This document shows, piece after piece, positions 19,630 to 29,679 of a DNA stretch of 64,000 nucleotides; the first letter of the stretch is position 1, and each line of letters opens with the position of its first letter. The translations under genes were made by a program, and so were the position numbers. Source of the DNA: Rhodocyclaceae bacterium (GTDB lineage: Bacteria > Pseudomonadota > Gammaproteobacteria > Burkholderiales > CAIKXV01); assembly GCA_020248265.1 (NCBI GenBank), contig JADCHX010000010.1, positions 186,001 through 250,000 on the forward strand. The letters are read 5' to 3'. The notes beneath the pieces were generated by a model that ran no database searches, had not been told where the DNA came from, and worked only from the letters and a program-made list of their open reading frames with translations.

Positions 19630-22284
19630 TTGAAACCCGGCAAAGACGCCGCGTCGGGCGAATCGGCGAAATCGCCGCATACGCCGATGATGCAGCAGTA
19701 CCTGCGCATCAAGGCTGGCCATCCGGACGTGCTGCTGTTCTATCGGATGGGCGACTTCTACGAGTTGTTCTTCGACGACGCGCGCAAGGCAGCGCGGCTG
19801 CTCGACATCACACTGACGCGCCGCGGTGCGTCCGCCGGCGAACCGATCCCGATGGCCGGGGTTCCCTTCCATGCCGCCGACCAGTATCTCGCCCGGCTGA
19901 TGAAGCTCGGCGAGTCGGTGGCGATCTGCGAACAGATCGGCGATCCGGCGACAGCCAAGGGTCCGGTCGAACGCAGGGTGACCCGCATCGTCACGCCGGG
20001 CACGCTCACTGACAGCTCACTGCTCGAGGACCGGCGCGAAGCCCTGCTCGCCGCGCTGTGGATCGCCGGCCCGCTGGCGGGTATCGCCAGCCTCGACCTG
20101 GCCGCCGGCCGCTTCACGGTCACCGAACTGCCGGCCGCCGGCGCGCAGGCCGAAATGGAACGGCTGCGGCCGGCAGAACTCCTGGTCGCGGACGATCTCC
20201 CCGCGCCGCTCGCCGAAGCGCTCCAGGGCAGCGCCAGCTCTCCGGTGGCGCTGCGGCGGCTGCCGCCGTGGCACTTCGATGCCGATACCGCACGCCGCGC
20301 GCTGTGCGAACAGTTCGGGGTACGCGATCTGTCCGGCTTCGGTGCCGAGCGGCTGACCGTGGCCCTCGGCGCGAGCGGGGCACTGCTGCGCTATGCCCGG
20401 GCCACGCAGGACGCGACACTGGCCCACCTGCAGCAATTGCGGGTGGAGGCCCCCTCGGACCTGGTGCGCATCGATCCGGCGACGCGCCGCAACCTCGAGA
20501 TCACCGAGACCCTGCGCGGCGAGCCTGCGCCGACGCTGCTCTCGCTGCTCGACACCACCCGAACGGCGATGGGCAGCCGCCTCCTGCGCCGATGGCTGCA
20601 TGCGCCGCTGCGCGACCGCGCTTGCCTCGCACACCGGCACGCGGCAGTGGCCGAGCTGGCCGACCGCACGCCGGCACTGCGCGACTGCCTTGCCCGGTTC
20701 GCCGACGTGGAGCGCATCGCGGCACGCATCGCGCTCGCCAACGTGCGCCCGAAGGAGCTCGCTGCGCTGCGCGACAGCCTGGCGCTGCTGCCGGAACTGG
20801 CCGCCGGGCTGGCAGGCTGCGGTGCGCCGCGGCTGTGCCACCTGGCCGACGCGTTGGCAGTTCCCGGGCAGCCCGCGCAGATCCTGCACGAACGGCTGGC
20901 GGCAGAGCCGAAGGCACAACTGCGCGACGGCGGCGTGATTGCACCGGGCTTCGATGCCGAGCTCGATGAACTTCGCGAGCTGCAGACTGGCGCCGACCGC
21001 TACCTGCTCGAGCTCGAGGCACGCGAGCGCGCCCGCACCGGCATAGCCACCCTTCGCGTGGAGTTCAACCGGGTGCACGGGTTCTTCATCGAGGTCAGCC
21101 AGGCGCAGTCATCACGGGTCCCCGAAGACTACCGGCGCCGGCAGACAACCAGGAACGCCGAGCGCTACATCACGCCGGAACTGAAGGCCTTCGAGGACCG
21201 TTACCTTTCGGCCAACGAGCGTGCGGCAGCACGCGAACGCCTGTTGTTCGAGGCACTGCTCGTCGCACTCGCACCGTCGGTGCCGGTGCTGCAGGTAGTG
21301 GCCGCCACAGTCGCGGAACTCGACGTGGTGTCGGCGTTCGCGGAGCGTGCACGCACGCTCGACTGGTGCGCGCCGCAGTTCACCGACGACCCGGTGGTCG
21401 AGATCAGTGCCGGCCGGCACCCGATCGTCGAGCAGGGCGTGGACGGCTTCGTCGCCAACGACTGCCGGCTGGACCCGGCACGCCGCCTGCTGCTGATCAC
21501 GGGGCCGAACATGGGCGGCAAGTCGACCTACATGCGCCAGGTCGCGCTGATCGTGCTCCTCGCCCACGTCGGCTCCTTCGTGCCGGCCAGCGGTGCGCGC
21601 ATCGGCCCTATCGACCAGATCTTTACGCGCATCGGCGCGGCGGACGACCTCGCGGGAGGCCGCTCGACCTTCATGGTCGAGATGACCGAAGCGTCGAACA
21701 TCCTGCACAACGCGACCGCGGCGAGCCTGGTGCTGATGGACGAGATCGGCCGAGGCACCTCGACCTTCGACGGGCTGGCGCTGGCCTGGGCGATCGCCCG
21801 GCATCTCGCACGCGAGGTCGGCAGCTTCACGCTGTTCTCGACCCACTACTTCGAACTGACCCGGCTCGCGGAAGAACTGCCGGTCATCGCGAACGTGCAT
21901 CTCGATGCGGTCGAACATGCCGAGCGCATCGTTTTCCTGCATGCACTGAACGAAGGGCCGGCCAGCCGCAGCTACGGGCTGCAGGTGGCCCAGCTGGCCG
22001 GCCTGCCCGCGCCGGTGATGCGTGCGGCACGCGCGCGGCTGCATGAACTGGAACAGCAGTCGGTGGGGGCTGGCGAGACGCCGGATCTGTTCCGTCCGCT
22101 GGCACAGCTCCACCGGGCCGGTGCAGCCGTGCCGGTTCCGGCTGCGGCGCCGCCCGCCTGCGAACCGGTACCGCTGGCCCTTCTCGAGGCATTGAGCGCG
22201 ATCGATCCCGATCGCCTCAGCCCCAGGGAGGCTCTCGACCTCGCTTACCGGCTGGTGGAGCTGGCAGCGCCGCTTCGTCGTTGA
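19630..22284 (+). CDS. mutS: DNA mismatch repair protein MutS
   Basis: Recognises mismatches and starts repair. The 884-residue protein begins, after a short tail, with [20 protein letters not shown]. The mismatch-reading GDFYELF has F43 and E45, equivalent to F36/E38 of E. coli. The ATPase domain has GPNMGGKST near 628 and [12 protein letters not shown] near 705. The start is TTG at 19630, giving the usual N-terminal length; the first ATG (codon 20) would remove part of it. Confidence 0.96.
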   Translation: MKPGKDAASGESAKSPHTPMMQQYLRIKAGHPDVLLFYRMGDFYELFFDDARKAARLLDITLTRRGASAGEPIPMAGVPFHAADQYLARLMKLGESVAICEQIGDPATAKGPVERRVTRIVTPGTLTDSSLLEDRREALLAALWIAGPLAGIASLDLAAGRFTVTELPAAGAQAEMERLRPAELLVADDLPAPLAEALQGSASSPVALRRLPPWHFDADTARRALCEQFGVRDLSGFGAERLTVALGASGALLRYARATQDATLAHLQQLRVEAPSDLVRIDPATRRNLEITETLRGEPAPTLLSLLDTTRTAMGSRLLRRWLHAPLRDRACLAHRHAAVAELADRTPALRDCLARFADVERIAARIALANVRPKELAALRDSLALLPELAAGLAGCGAPRLCHLADALAVPGQPAQILHERLAAEPKAQLRDGGVIAPGFDAELDELRELQTGADRYLLELEARERARTGIATLRVEFNRVHGFFIEVSQAQSSRVPEDYRRRQTTRNAERYITPELKAFEDRYLSANERAAARERLLFEALLVALAPSVPVLQVVAATVAELDVVSAFAERARTLDWCAPQFTDDPVVEISAGRHPIVEQGVDGFVANDCRLDPARRLLLITGPNMGGKSTYMRQVALIVLLAHVGSFVPASGARIGPIDQIFTRIGAADDLAGGRSTFMVEMTEASNILHNATAASLVLMDEIGRGTSTFDGLALAWAIARHLAREVGSFTLFSTHYFELTRLAEELPVIANVHLDAVEHAERIVFLHALNEGPASRSYGLQVAQLAGLPAPVMRAARARLHELEQQSVGAGETPDLFRPLAQLHRAGAAVPVPAAAPPACEPVPLALLEALSAIDPDRLSPREALDLAYRLVELAAPLRR

Positions 22285-22313
22285 CGGCGCCCCGCCGCGA
22301 GAGCCGCGCAGAA

Positions 22314-22328
22314 GCCCCGGAGCGGGGC
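22314..22328. terminator. GC hairpin between convergent mutS and slyD
   Basis: GCCCCG-GAG-CGGGGC is a perfect 6-bp stem with a 3-nt loop, 30 nt after the mutS stop and 35 nt after the slyD stop on the other strand. There is no T-tract, so it is only a possible shared terminator. Confidence 0.35.
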
Positions 22329-22362
22329 GAGGATCGGACCGCCGGGTACCAGCCGCCCGGGA

Positions 22363-22845
22363 TCAGTGGCCGTGGTCGTGCCCGTGCGCTCCATGCGCAT
22401 GGCCGTGCGTCATCTCTTCGCGGCTGGCCTTGCGCACGGCAAGTACGGTGCAGTCGAAGCGCAACGCCCGGCCCGCGAGCGGGTGGTTGCCGTCGACGGC
22501 TACCGTGTCGGCATCGACCGATATGACGCGGTAGATCGCGCTGTGGTGGCCATCGGGAGCGGCACCCTCGAACTGCATGCCCACCTTCACCTCCGGCGGG
22601 AAACGATCACGCGGCTCGCTGCGCGTGAGCCCGGGGTCGACCGCGCCGAACGCACGATCGGCCGGAAGGTCGACCAGTACGGCATCGCCCACGCCCTTGC
22701 CCTCCAGCGCAGCCTCGACATCCTCGAAGATCTGCTGGAAGCCACCATGCAGGTAGTCGATCTGCTGCGCATCCTCGAGCAGTGCATCCGCAGCGTCGAA
22801 CAGGCGGTAACGGAGGGAGACGACAGTGTTCTTTGCGATCTGCAT
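22363..22845 (-). CDS. slyD: FKBP-type peptidyl-prolyl isomerase SlyD
   Basis: A 160-residue FKBP with inserted flap chaperone domain (core QIDYLHGGFQQIFEDVEAAL) and a His-rich tail, roughly MTHGHAHGAHGHDHGH, the metal-binding end of SlyD used in nickel handling. It catalyses proline isomerisation and acts as a holdase. The start MQIAKNTVVSLRY matches the family. No strong ribosome-binding site is visible. Confidence 0.94.
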   Translation of the reverse strand: MQIAKNTVVSLRYRLFDAADALLEDAQQIDYLHGGFQQIFEDVEAALEGKGVGDAVLVDLPADRAFGAVDPGLTRSEPRDRFPPEVKVGMQFEGAAPDGHHSAIYRVISVDADTVAVDGNHPLAGRALRFDCTVLAVRKASREEMTHGHAHGAHGHDHGH

Positions 22846-22927
22846 GGAAAGGAGTCCGGTGGTTGGGCGGCGATTCGACAGGCGCCGAGCATAGTACGAG
22901 CGCAGCGCGTCTGCAGGCGCGGCGGGT

Positions 22928-23437
22928 TCAGCGCAGCTGCAGCAGTTGCCTGACCCGGTCGAGCATGTCGGCAGCGTGCCCGCGGGCCCCCACGCCGTAC
23001 ATGGCGATACGCACGATGCCCGTCCGGTCGATGAGGAAGCTCGAACGCTGCACTGCCGTGCGCGTGCGCACGACGCCATCCAGGGTTGCCACCGGCTTCT
23101 CCTGGGTCACACCGTAGGCGCGCGCTGCATCGAGGTCGACATCGGACAGCAGCCGGACGGCCAGGCCATGACGGTCGCGGAAGCAGCCATGGCTGTCGAC
23201 ATCATCGCGACTGACGCCGAGCACCGTCGCCCCCGCCTGCTGGAATTCATCGAGCCGTTCGCTGAACTCGACCGCTTCGATCGTGCAGCCGGGTGTGTCA
23301 TCCTTCGGGTAGAAGTACAGTACGACCGCGCAACGGCCGATGAACTGTTCGAGCGCGACGACCTCGAGGTCGGCATCTGGAAGCTCGAACGGCGGGGCGC
23401 GGTCACCGGGCTGCAACATCGCGAAACGGATCCTCAT
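22928..23437 (-). CDS. Bcp/PrxQ-type peroxiredoxin lacking the usual resolving cysteine
   Basis: A thiol peroxidase of about 169 residues with the peroxidatic cysteine in PKDDTPGCTIEAVEF (C51 from the start at 23437). Typical PrxQ proteins have a second cysteine five residues on; here that position is valine (V56). Other cysteines at 36 and about 85 (SHGCF) could resolve, or the enzyme may use an external thiol. Starts at 23437 and 23419 are both possible. It is divergent from the RoxA gene. Confidence 0.88.
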   Translation of the reverse strand: MRIRFAMLQPGDRAPPFELPDADLEVVALEQFIGRCAVVLYFYPKDDTPGCTIEAVEFSERLDEFQQAGATVLGVSRDDVDSHGCFRDRHGLAVRLLSDVDLDAARAYGVTQEKPVATLDGVVRTRTAVQRSSFLIDRTGIVRIAMYGVGARGHAADMLDRVRQLLQLR

Positions 23438-23502
23438 CGGTCTCGTGCGGGCATTGCGGCCCATTGTAGCGTCCCGCCCGGACATTCGATCAAGGAACGA
23501 AG

Positions 23503-24648
23503 ATGACTGACACCGCGCTCATGCTGCACTGGCCGCGCGGCCTCGATGCCGCGCGGTTCCTGCAACGCCACTGGCAGAAGGAACCGCTGCTGGTGCGCGG
23601 GGCGTTTCCCGGGTTGCGCGACGTGCTGCCGAGAAACCGGCTCGCCGCGCTGGCACGCCGCGACGACGTCGAGTCGCGGCTGGTGTCGCATGGGCCCGCG
23701 CGCGGCGGCGACCGCTACCGGGTCGACCACGGCCCCCTTGGCCACCGGCAACTGGCCCGCCTCGACCGGCCGGATGCGACCATCCTGGTGCAGGGTGTCA
23801 ACCTGCATGTGCCCGGGGTCATGCCGGTGCTGGACGCATTCGGCTTCATTCCGCTCGCGCGCCGCGACGACCTGATGGTCAGCGACGCCTCGCCCGGCGG
23901 TGGCGTGGGGCCGCACGTCGATTCCTACGATGTGTTCCTGTTACAGGCGCGCGGCCGTCGGCTGTGGCGCATCGCTCGCACGTTCGACGAAACGCCGGTA
24001 GAGGATGCGCCGCTGAAACAGCTCGCGCACTTCGAGGCTGAGGATGAATTCCTGCTCGAGCCCGGCGACTTCCTCTACCTGCCCCCCGGTGTTGCCCACG
24101 ATGGCGTCGCGCTGGATGCATGCGCGACCTGGTCGATAGGCTTTCGCGCCCCCTCTGCGGGCGAGCTGCTGCAGGGCTGGCTGTCTTTCGTCGAGGACCG
24201 CTTCGATCGCGATGAACGTTATGCAGACCCCGACCTGCGGGTGCAGCGGTCTGCCGCTTGGCTGTCCGACCAGTTCGTGCAGCGCGCCCGCGACCTGCTC
24301 GGCAGCGCGGCCTTCGACGAAGCGATGTTCGAAACCTTCCTCGGCGAGTACCTTACCGAGCCGAAGCCCCATGTACGGTTCCGGGCACCCTCACAGCCGC
24401 GGTCGATCGAGGCATTCGCAGCACGACTGCAGCGGCAGCGCATCGTGCTGGTGCCCGCCACTGCAATGCTCCATCGGGGCCATTGCGTGTACATGAACGG
24501 CGAATCACGGCCGCTGCCGGCACGTGCCATGCGCAGCGCGGCGCAGCTCGCCGACCGGCGCGAACTCGACCCCGCGGCGCGCACAGACGCTGCATGGATC
24601 GAGGCCCTTTACGACTGGTACTGCTCCGGCTACATTGTGTTGCGATGA
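23503..24648 (+). CDS. roxA: JmjC/cupin ribosomal oxygenase (RoxA/YcfD family)
   Basis: A 381-residue 2-oxoglutarate and Fe(II)-dependent oxygenase. The iron triad is visible: H138 and D140 in GPHVDSYDVFLLQ and H199 in PPGVAHDG. The family hydroxylates an arginine of ribosomal protein uL16 in E. coli; the same substrate is inferred here. An AAGGA precedes the ATG at 23503. The stop overlaps the next gene's ATG (ATGA), so the two are coupled. Confidence 0.92.
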   Translation: MTDTALMLHWPRGLDAARFLQRHWQKEPLLVRGAFPGLRDVLPRNRLAALARRDDVESRLVSHGPARGGDRYRVDHGPLGHRQLARLDRPDATILVQGVNLHVPGVMPVLDAFGFIPLARRDDLMVSDASPGGGVGPHVDSYDVFLLQARGRRLWRIARTFDETPVEDAPLKQLAHFEAEDEFLLEPGDFLYLPPGVAHDGVALDACATWSIGFRAPSAGELLQGWLSFVEDRFDRDERYADPDLRVQRSAAWLSDQFVQRARDLLGSAAFDEAMFETFLGEYLTEPKPHVRFRAPSQPRSIEAFAARLQRQRIVLVPATAMLHRGHCVYMNGESRPLPARAMRSAAQLADRRELDPAARTDAAWIEALYDWYCSGYIVLR

Positions 24649-25154
24649 ACGACCCGTTGCCAGGCGCCGACACACCGCCTCCGTCCTACCAGCGGCTCGA
24701 CACGCTCGCCGACTACGACGCGGCGTTCGACCGGCTGCTCGGCCGGGCACAACGCGAGGTGTGGCTTTTCGATGTGTCGCTGCGTCGTCCGTTCGACCGT
24801 CCGCAACGCATCGAATTGCTCGACCGGTTCCTCGCCGGCAACCGTAATGCGCGATTGCGCATCCTGCTGCACGATGCAGGGACGGTACCCGCGAACTGCC
24901 CCCGCCTGTGCACCCTGATGCGCCGCTTCAGCGATGCGATGGCGATCTGGCAGACGACGGAGGCAGCGCGCTCGGCAGCCGATCCACTGCTGGTGGTGGA
25001 CGGACAGCACGCACTGCGCCGGCCGCACCACGCGTCCTCCCGCTCAGTACTGATCATGGACGATCCGATCGCGGTACAACCGTTGCATGAACGGCTCGCT
25101 CAGATCCATGATGCATCGGTCCCTGCGGTCGCTTCGACCGTGCTCGGCCTCTGA
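24645..25154 (+). CDS. Conserved hypothetical protein coupled to RoxA
   Basis: A 169-residue soluble protein with no signal peptide or membrane segment. It resembles the betaproteobacterial hypothetical proteins grouped as DUF7931, but I am not certain of the family. Its layout (REVWLFDVSLRRPFDR, a middle ARLRILLHDAG, and a late LLVVDGQH) faintly recalls a phospholipase D-like fold without the HKD motif. It overlaps the RoxA stop codon by 4 nt, which suggests a shared role or shared control. Function unknown. Confidence 0.7.
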   Translation: MNDPLPGADTPPPSYQRLDTLADYDAAFDRLLGRAQREVWLFDVSLRRPFDRPQRIELLDRFLAGNRNARLRILLHDAGTVPANCPRLCTLMRRFSDAMAIWQTTEAARSAADPLLVVDGQHALRRPHHASSRSVLIMDDPIAVQPLHERLAQIHDASVPAVASTVLGL

Positions 25155-25480
25155 GGCACGCACGTCCACAGGCTGCGAAGGCCGTTGCATATCCGCCAGC
25201 CTGTGTGCATTCCTGCACATCGGCTGTGATAGCATTATCGCGTTCGGTTGGAGTGTACCGAGCAAGCATCGGGCGGCAAGCGGCCTGTCTGAATGTCAGC
25301 AGTGACATCCGGATGAACGATCGGTTTCCGATGGCCTTCGAGGGTCGATCGGGAACGTCACCGCGCGGCAGGTCCTGTGTCGCGCCGGTCGGTTTGTCGC
25401 GACGCACGCGTGCTCACCCACTCCGAACACTCCGCTCTGCACACAACGACTCCGACTATCGCCACTCACAAGGGAAGAAC
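25155..25480. other. Noncoding gap upstream of the lipoprotein gene
   Basis: This 326-nt gap holds two nested inverted repeats at its left end (25167-25219, listed separately). A short open frame in phase with the lipoprotein runs from 25205, but it has no ribosome-binding site and no recognisable sequence. An AGGGAAG stands before the lipoprotein ATG. Confidence 0.45.
25167..25219. repeat. Nested inverted repeats
   Basis: CACAGGCTG (25167-25175) pairs perfectly with CAGCCTGTG (25197-25205) across 21 nt, and overlapping it TGTGCA (25204-25209) pairs with TGCACA (25214-25219) across TTCC. The two arms share TG, so only one fold can form at a time. It could be a terminator for the roxA unit or an operator for the lipoprotein gene. 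Confidence 0.5.
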
Positions 25481-25741
25481 ATGAAAAGCTCGATCCTCAT
25501 CGCTGTTGCCCTGTCTGCCGTCCTGGTAGGTTGCGGCAAGGAAGAGCCGCCGAAGCCGGCTGCTCCGGCACCGGCACCTGCCGTGACCCCCGCGCCGGCT
25601 CCGGCGCCCGCTCCGACCCCTGCGCCCGATGCAGCACCGGCCGCCAGTGGCCCGGCAGCAGACTCCCCGTCGGCAGCACCGGGGGCCGGCCCGGCTCCGA
25701 TGCCTGGCGCAGATGCAGCCAAGGACGCACCGAAGAAGTGA
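25481..25741 (+). CDS. Small Pro/Ala-rich lipoprotein
   Basis: An 86-residue protein: a short signal peptide with lipobox LVGC (cysteine at about 18), then a charged GKEEPPKP and a low-complexity tail of Pro-Ala repeats ending DAAKDAPKK. Such tails commonly act as flexible spacers in the cell envelope. AGGGAAG lies upstream of the ATG. A strong terminator follows at 25774. No enzymatic domain; function unknown. Confidence 0.75.
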   Translation: MKSSILIAVALSAVLVGCGKEEPPKPAAPAPAPAVTPAPAPAPAPTPAPDAAPAASGPAADSPSAAPGAGPAPMPGADAAKDAPKK

Positions 25742-25773
25742 TGTCCGCCAACCCCGTTCATCGGGGCGCGTCG

Positions 25774-25801
25774 AAAAAACCAGCCGCAGGGCTGGTTTTT
25801 T
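25774..25801. terminator. Bidirectional rho-independent terminator
   Basis: AAAAAACCAGCC (25774-25785), loop GCAG, then GGCTGGTTTTTT (25790-25801): a perfect 12-bp inverted repeat, GC-rich in the centre and flanked by A6/T6. It can end the lipoprotein transcript on the plus strand and the metallo-beta-lactamase transcript on the minus strand. Confidence 0.93.
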
Positions 25802-25845
25802 CTTTGGAGCGCCGGGAGCGATGCGCTTGAGGCGCCCCGTACGGC

Positions 25846-26622
25846 TCACCCGCGTACCGGCGTGATCTCCCGCCAGTCGAGTCCGTCTTCGGTCGCGATG
25901 GCGATCCAGTCTCCAGCGCAGCCAAGGGCTGCGGCGAAAGCACTGCGCGCAAGCAGCGCCGTGTTGTTCTTGAGCGACAGGTGCGCAGCCACGACATGCT
26001 GCAGCCTGTCTCCAGCGACCGCACCGAGCAGCCGCGCAGCCACGGCATTGGACAGGTGCCCGTAGCGACCGCCGACCCGCTCCTTCAGGAACTTCGGATA
26101 CGGCCCCTGGCGCAGCATTTCTTCGTCATGGTTGGCTTCCAGCACCAGCGCATCGAGCCCGGAAAACGCAGCGATGACATGCGGTGTGATCGATCCGAGA
26201 TCCGTGATCACGCCCAGCCGCACAACGCCGTCACCCAGGACGTACTGCACCGGCTCCCGTGCATCGTGCGGCACGGCGACCGGCAGGACCTCGATGTCGC
26301 CGATCGAGAGGCGCCCGGACGGTTCGAGTTCCAGCAGGCGGTCGATACCGGCCAGGGCAGCACCCGAGCCTTGCACGGTTCCGTATGTCGCATGAACTGG
26401 AATCGAATGGCGGCGAGAGAAGGCTGCTGCCCCGCCGACATGGTCATCATGCTCGTGGGTGACCAGGATCGCGTCGATCGAAGCGGCATCGATCCCCGCC
26501 CGCAGCAGCCGGGCGGTGAGGCGATCGGGGCCTATGCCGCAGTCGATCAGGACGCGCGTCTTGCCGGATTCGACCAGCCAGGCATTCCCGGTACTGCCGC
26601 TGCCGAGCGAGCAGAACCGCAC
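25846..26622 (-). CDS. MBL-fold metallo-hydrolase (YycJ-like)
   Basis: A 258-residue metallo-beta-lactamase-fold protein with metal motifs THEHDDHVGG (about 54-63), a later ITDLG and a VAAHLS histidine. It resembles the YycJ/WalJ group of single-domain MBL hydrolases; members have been linked to nuclease activity, but the substrate here is unknown. The start is GTG at 26622 (family start RFCSLGSGSTGN), 47 nt after bamC on the same strand. Confidence 0.88.
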   Translation of the reverse strand: MRFCSLGSGSTGNAWLVESGKTRVLIDCGIGPDRLTARLLRAGIDAASIDAILVTHEHDDHVGGAAAFSRRHSIPVHATYGTVQGSGAALAGIDRLLELEPSGRLSIGDIEVLPVAVPHDAREPVQYVLGDGVVRLGVITDLGSITPHVIAAFSGLDALVLEANHDEEMLRQGPYPKFLKERVGGRYGHLSNAVAARLLGAVAGDRLQHVVAAHLSLKNNTALLARSAFAAALGCAGDWIAIATEDGLDWREITPVRG

Positions 26623-26669
26623 CGCTCAGCGACCCGGTGTACCCGAGGCCTCCGCCCGGCGGTGCCGGA

Positions 26670-27836
26670 TCAACGCAACTGCTCCAGCAGTACGGTCAGG
26701 ATGCGCTGAGCTGTCTCGGAGCGATCGGCCGCACCGTCGCGATTGAGCACCTGCACACGGGTGGTTCCGCCCTCGGCATTGCCGACGAGAATACGGAACT
26801 GTTCAGCCTTCCGGGGGGGCGTCGCGTCGCCGCGCCAGAACGCGAGTTTCGACAGATAGTCCTCCTTCTGGGGCGCCGCATCGGTATCGGCATAACGGAC
26901 GAAATAGAGCCCCTTCGACCGGTCGCGATCCTCGACCGTGAAGCCGACCCGGTCCAGTGCCAGGCCGACCCTGCGCCATGCCCGGTCGAAATCATCGGCG
27001 ACGGACAAGATCGCCGTGCCATCGCTGCCCTTCACGATCTGTGCCCGCGCAGCGACCGGTCCCTTCGATTGCGCGACGTTGGCTTTGGCCACGGCTTCTG
27101 GCGCGCCGAACCGGACCATGATCCTTCGCAGCATCTCGGCCTCGAGATCGACGTCGCTCGCCCGCTGCTGCCACCTGAACTCGGGGCTGTTGACGCCGAC
27201 CTGGACTTCTTCCATGCCGCGATGGCTCACGTAGATCTCGGTGCTGCCGTCCGCCCCACGCTCGAGCCGGGTACGGAATCGATCGCGCGTGCTGGTGGAG
27301 CGCGCGCTCGAGATCACGCGATCGAACAGCCCGCGAATGCCGCCTTCGGGCACACGCGGCCGGTTCTCGCTCCAGTCGGTTTCGAGCAGGCCAGCCTCGG
27401 GCGTCTCGACCGCCAGCAGGAATCCCGCTTCAAGCCAGAACTGGCGCACCAGCGGCCAGACTTTCTCAGGCGCGTCGGGCACGACCAGCCAGCGCTCGTT
27501 GCCGGAACGCTCGATACGCGTCTTCTCGACCTGCGGCAGCACGCTCGTGGAACCTGCCGCCGGCGTGCCCTTGCGCTGCTTGTCGAAGTCGGAAAAGGTC
27601 GCGCTTGCGGCGCCGGCGCCGACTTCAGGCACATTGAACCGGGTATCGGCATTGGGCCGCACGAGATCGGGCGGCACCTCGAGCGGGGGAAGGCGGCCGG
27701 ATTTACGGTAATCGCCGCTCTGGCCATCCAGCAGGCCAGATACGGTCTGGCAGCCACCCAGCCCCAGCGCGGTTGCCAGCACCATGAAGCATCGGGCCCG
27801 GGATGCGGCGGACACGCTCGACTTTCGGTACGTCAT
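26670..27836 (-). CDS. bamC: Outer membrane protein assembly factor BamC
   Basis: A 388-residue lipoprotein (lipobox LGGC, cysteine at 29) of the NlpB/DUF3576-like BamC family, an accessory subunit of the BAM complex. It has the two helix-grip domains of Bam[22 protein letters not shown] and later [18 protein letters not shown]. Its ATG overlaps the dapA stop in ATGA. The dapA-bamC pairing is conserved in proteobacteria and supports the call. Confidence 0.93.
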   Translation of the reverse strand: MTYRKSSVSAASRARCFMVLATALGLGGCQTVSGLLDGQSGDYRKSGRLPPLEVPPDLVRPNADTRFNVPEVGAGAASATFSDFDKQRKGTPAAGSTSVLPQVEKTRIERSGNERWLVVPDAPEKVWPLVRQFWLEAGFLLAVETPEAGLLETDWSENRPRVPEGGIRGLFDRVISSARSTSTRDRFRTRLERGADGSTEIYVSHRGMEEVQVGVNSPEFRWQQRASDVDLEAEMLRRIMVRFGAPEAVAKANVAQSKGPVAARAQIVKGSDGTAILSVADDFDRAWRRVGLALDRVGFTVEDRDRSKGLYFVRYADTDAAPQKEDYLSKLAFWRGDATPPRKAEQFRILVGNAEGGTTRVQVLNRDGAADRSETAQRILTVLLEQLR

Positions 27837-28735
27837 GAACGGACTCCATTGCCGGTCGCCGGGATGACGCCTGCCTGCTGCAACGCCCCGCGAACGACTT
27901 CATGATGAGTGGGCGACAACGGGGTCAGCGGCAGCCGGATGCCGGCTTCTACAAGCCCCATCTGCTGGAGCGCCCATTTCACGGGGATCGGGTTTGCCTC
28001 GACGAACAGATGCCTGTGCAGACCGAGCAGGCGATCGTTGACTTCGCGCGCATCGGACACCCGGCCGGCCCGCGCCGCATCACAAAGCGCCCGCATCGCG
28101 CGGGGCGCCACGTTTGTCGTGACCGAGATCACACCGTGCATGCCGCAGAACATCGCCGCCATCGCGGTCGCGTCGTCCCCGCTCAGCACGCAGAAGCCGC
28201 GTGGTGCCCGCCGCGCGATGTCGGTCGTGCGGTAGAGGTCGCCGGTGGCATCCTTCAGCCCGATGACCCCAGGGACCTCGGCCAGCCGCAATGTCGTATC
28301 GACCGACAGGTCGGAGATCGTGCGCGAGGGCACGTTGTACAGCATCAGCGGCAGATCGACGGACTCGGCGATCGTACGGAAGTGCCGATAGAGCCCTTCC
28401 TGAGTCGGCTTGTTGTAGTAGGGCACCACCGACAGGCCGGCCGCAGCACCCACCTCGCGGGCAAAACGCGTCAGCTCGACCGCCTCCGAGGTCGAATTCG
28501 CGCCGGTGCCCGCGATGATCGGCAGGCGACCGGCGGCGTGCTCGACCGCAGTCCGGATCAGCAGGCAGTGTTCCTCGTAGTCGACGGTCGGGGATTCGCC
28601 GGTCGTACCGACGATCACGATCCCCTCCGTTCCCTCCGCGACATGCCAGTCGATGAGCGCACGCAGGCGGTCGAGATCGAGGCTCCCGTCGGGGAACATC
28701 GGGGTGACGATCGCCACCAGGCTGCCAGAAAACAT
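27833..28735 (-). CDS. dapA: 4-hydroxy-tetrahydrodipicolinate synthase
   Basis: Condenses pyruvate with aspartate semialdehyde in lysine and diaminopimelate synthesis. The 300-residue protein has GTTGESPT near residue 43, the catalytic tyrosine in LYNVPSRT and the Schiff-base lysine in GLKDATGD, and the usual length. First gene of dapA-bamC-MBL. The leader has a small GC hairpin (28747-28765) but no lysine riboswitch. Confidence 0.97.
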   Translation of the reverse strand: MFSGSLVAIVTPMFPDGSLDLDRLRALIDWHVAEGTEGIVIVGTTGESPTVDYEEHCLLIRTAVEHAAGRLPIIAGTGANSTSEAVELTRFAREVGAAAGLSVVPYYNKPTQEGLYRHFRTIAESVDLPLMLYNVPSRTISDLSVDTTLRLAEVPGVIGLKDATGDLYRTTDIARRAPRGFCVLSGDDATAMAAMFCGMHGVISVTTNVAPRAMRALCDAARAGRVSDAREVNDRLLGLHRHLFVEANPIPVKWALQQMGLVEAGIRLPLTPLSPTHHEVVRGALQQAGVIPATGNGVRS

Positions 28736-28853
28736 GGACGGACTCCCGCCGCGGGAAAACCGCGATTCTACCCAACAGCGCCACCGGCAGGCGGACGTTA
28801 CAGGACCTTACATGCGCGGCATTGTGCCCCGGACCCGCTCACCCCTTCGGCGG

Positions 28854-29651
28854 TCAGCGCGGCGGCGCAATCGCGAGGCTGCGCAGCAGCAGGACGAGTG
28901 TTTCGACGCCGGCGGAGAACAGCCGGTCCAGGATCGGCAGGAAGTACGGGATCATGAGGTAGATCGACGCGAAACCGACCAGCAGGATGAACGGGAAACC
29001 CACGGCGAAGATGTTCATCTGCGGCGCCGCACGCGAGATGATGCCGATCCCGAAGTTGGCGATCAGCAGCGTCGCGATCACCGGCAGCGCCAGCGTGAAG
29101 CCGACGAGGAAGATCTGCGCGCCCCATCGCGCATAGGCTGCGAAGCCGTTGCTGTCGAAGCCGAGCGTACCGATCGGCAGGATCCGGAAGCTTTCGATCA
29201 GCGTGGACAGCACCAGCGAGTGGCCGTTGATGGACAGGAACACGAGCACCGACATGAGGCCGAGGTACTGCCCGATCACCGGCACCTGCGCCGAGGTCTG
29301 CGGATCGAAGAAGGTGGCGAAACCGAGCCCCATCTGCAATCCCATCACCTGCCCCGCCATCTCGACCGCGGCGAAGATCACGCGCACCGCGAATCCGATC
29401 GCCACGCCGATCAGCATCTGCTGGGCGAGGATGGCAAGGCCGATCGGCGAGGCGGGCTCCAGCGGCGGCAGCGGCGGGAGGGCCGGTGCGATGGCCACCG
29501 AGATCGCGAGGGCCAGGCCGACCTTCAGCCGGACCGGCACCGACCGGTTACCGAGAACCGGATCGGCCGAGATGTAGCCCATCACGCGCACGAACGGATA
29601 GAGGTACGTGGCGAGGAGCAGGTTCCACTGTGCCGTGGTCAGTTCGATCAT
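28854..29651 (-). CDS. fliR: Flagellar export protein FliR
   Basis: A 265-residue polytopic membrane protein of the flagellar type III export gate. It has six or more hydrophobic segments and the FliR family core PVRLKVGLALAISV and GFATFFDPQTSAQVP. It is the last fli gene of the minus-strand run. The upstream gap to fliQ is 28 nt. Confidence 0.95.
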   Translation of the reverse strand: MIELTTAQWNLLLATYLYPFVRVMGYISADPVLGNRSVPVRLKVGLALAISVAIAPALPPLPPLEPASPIGLAILAQQMLIGVAIGFAVRVIFAAVEMAGQVMGLQMGLGFATFFDPQTSAQVPVIGQYLGLMSVLVFLSINGHSLVLSTLIESFRILPIGTLGFDSNGFAAYARWGAQIFLVGFTLALPVIATLLIANFGIGIISRAAPQMNIFAVGFPFILLVGFASIYLMIPYFLPILDRLFSAGVETLVLLLRSLAIAPPR

Positions 29652-29679
29652 CGCGCGCGGGCCGGTCGGACCGCCGGTC

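Noticed and set aside
28736-28853. A lysine riboswitch before dapA
   Set aside because: The leader is only about 118 nt and shows one small hairpin with no long conserved junction pattern.
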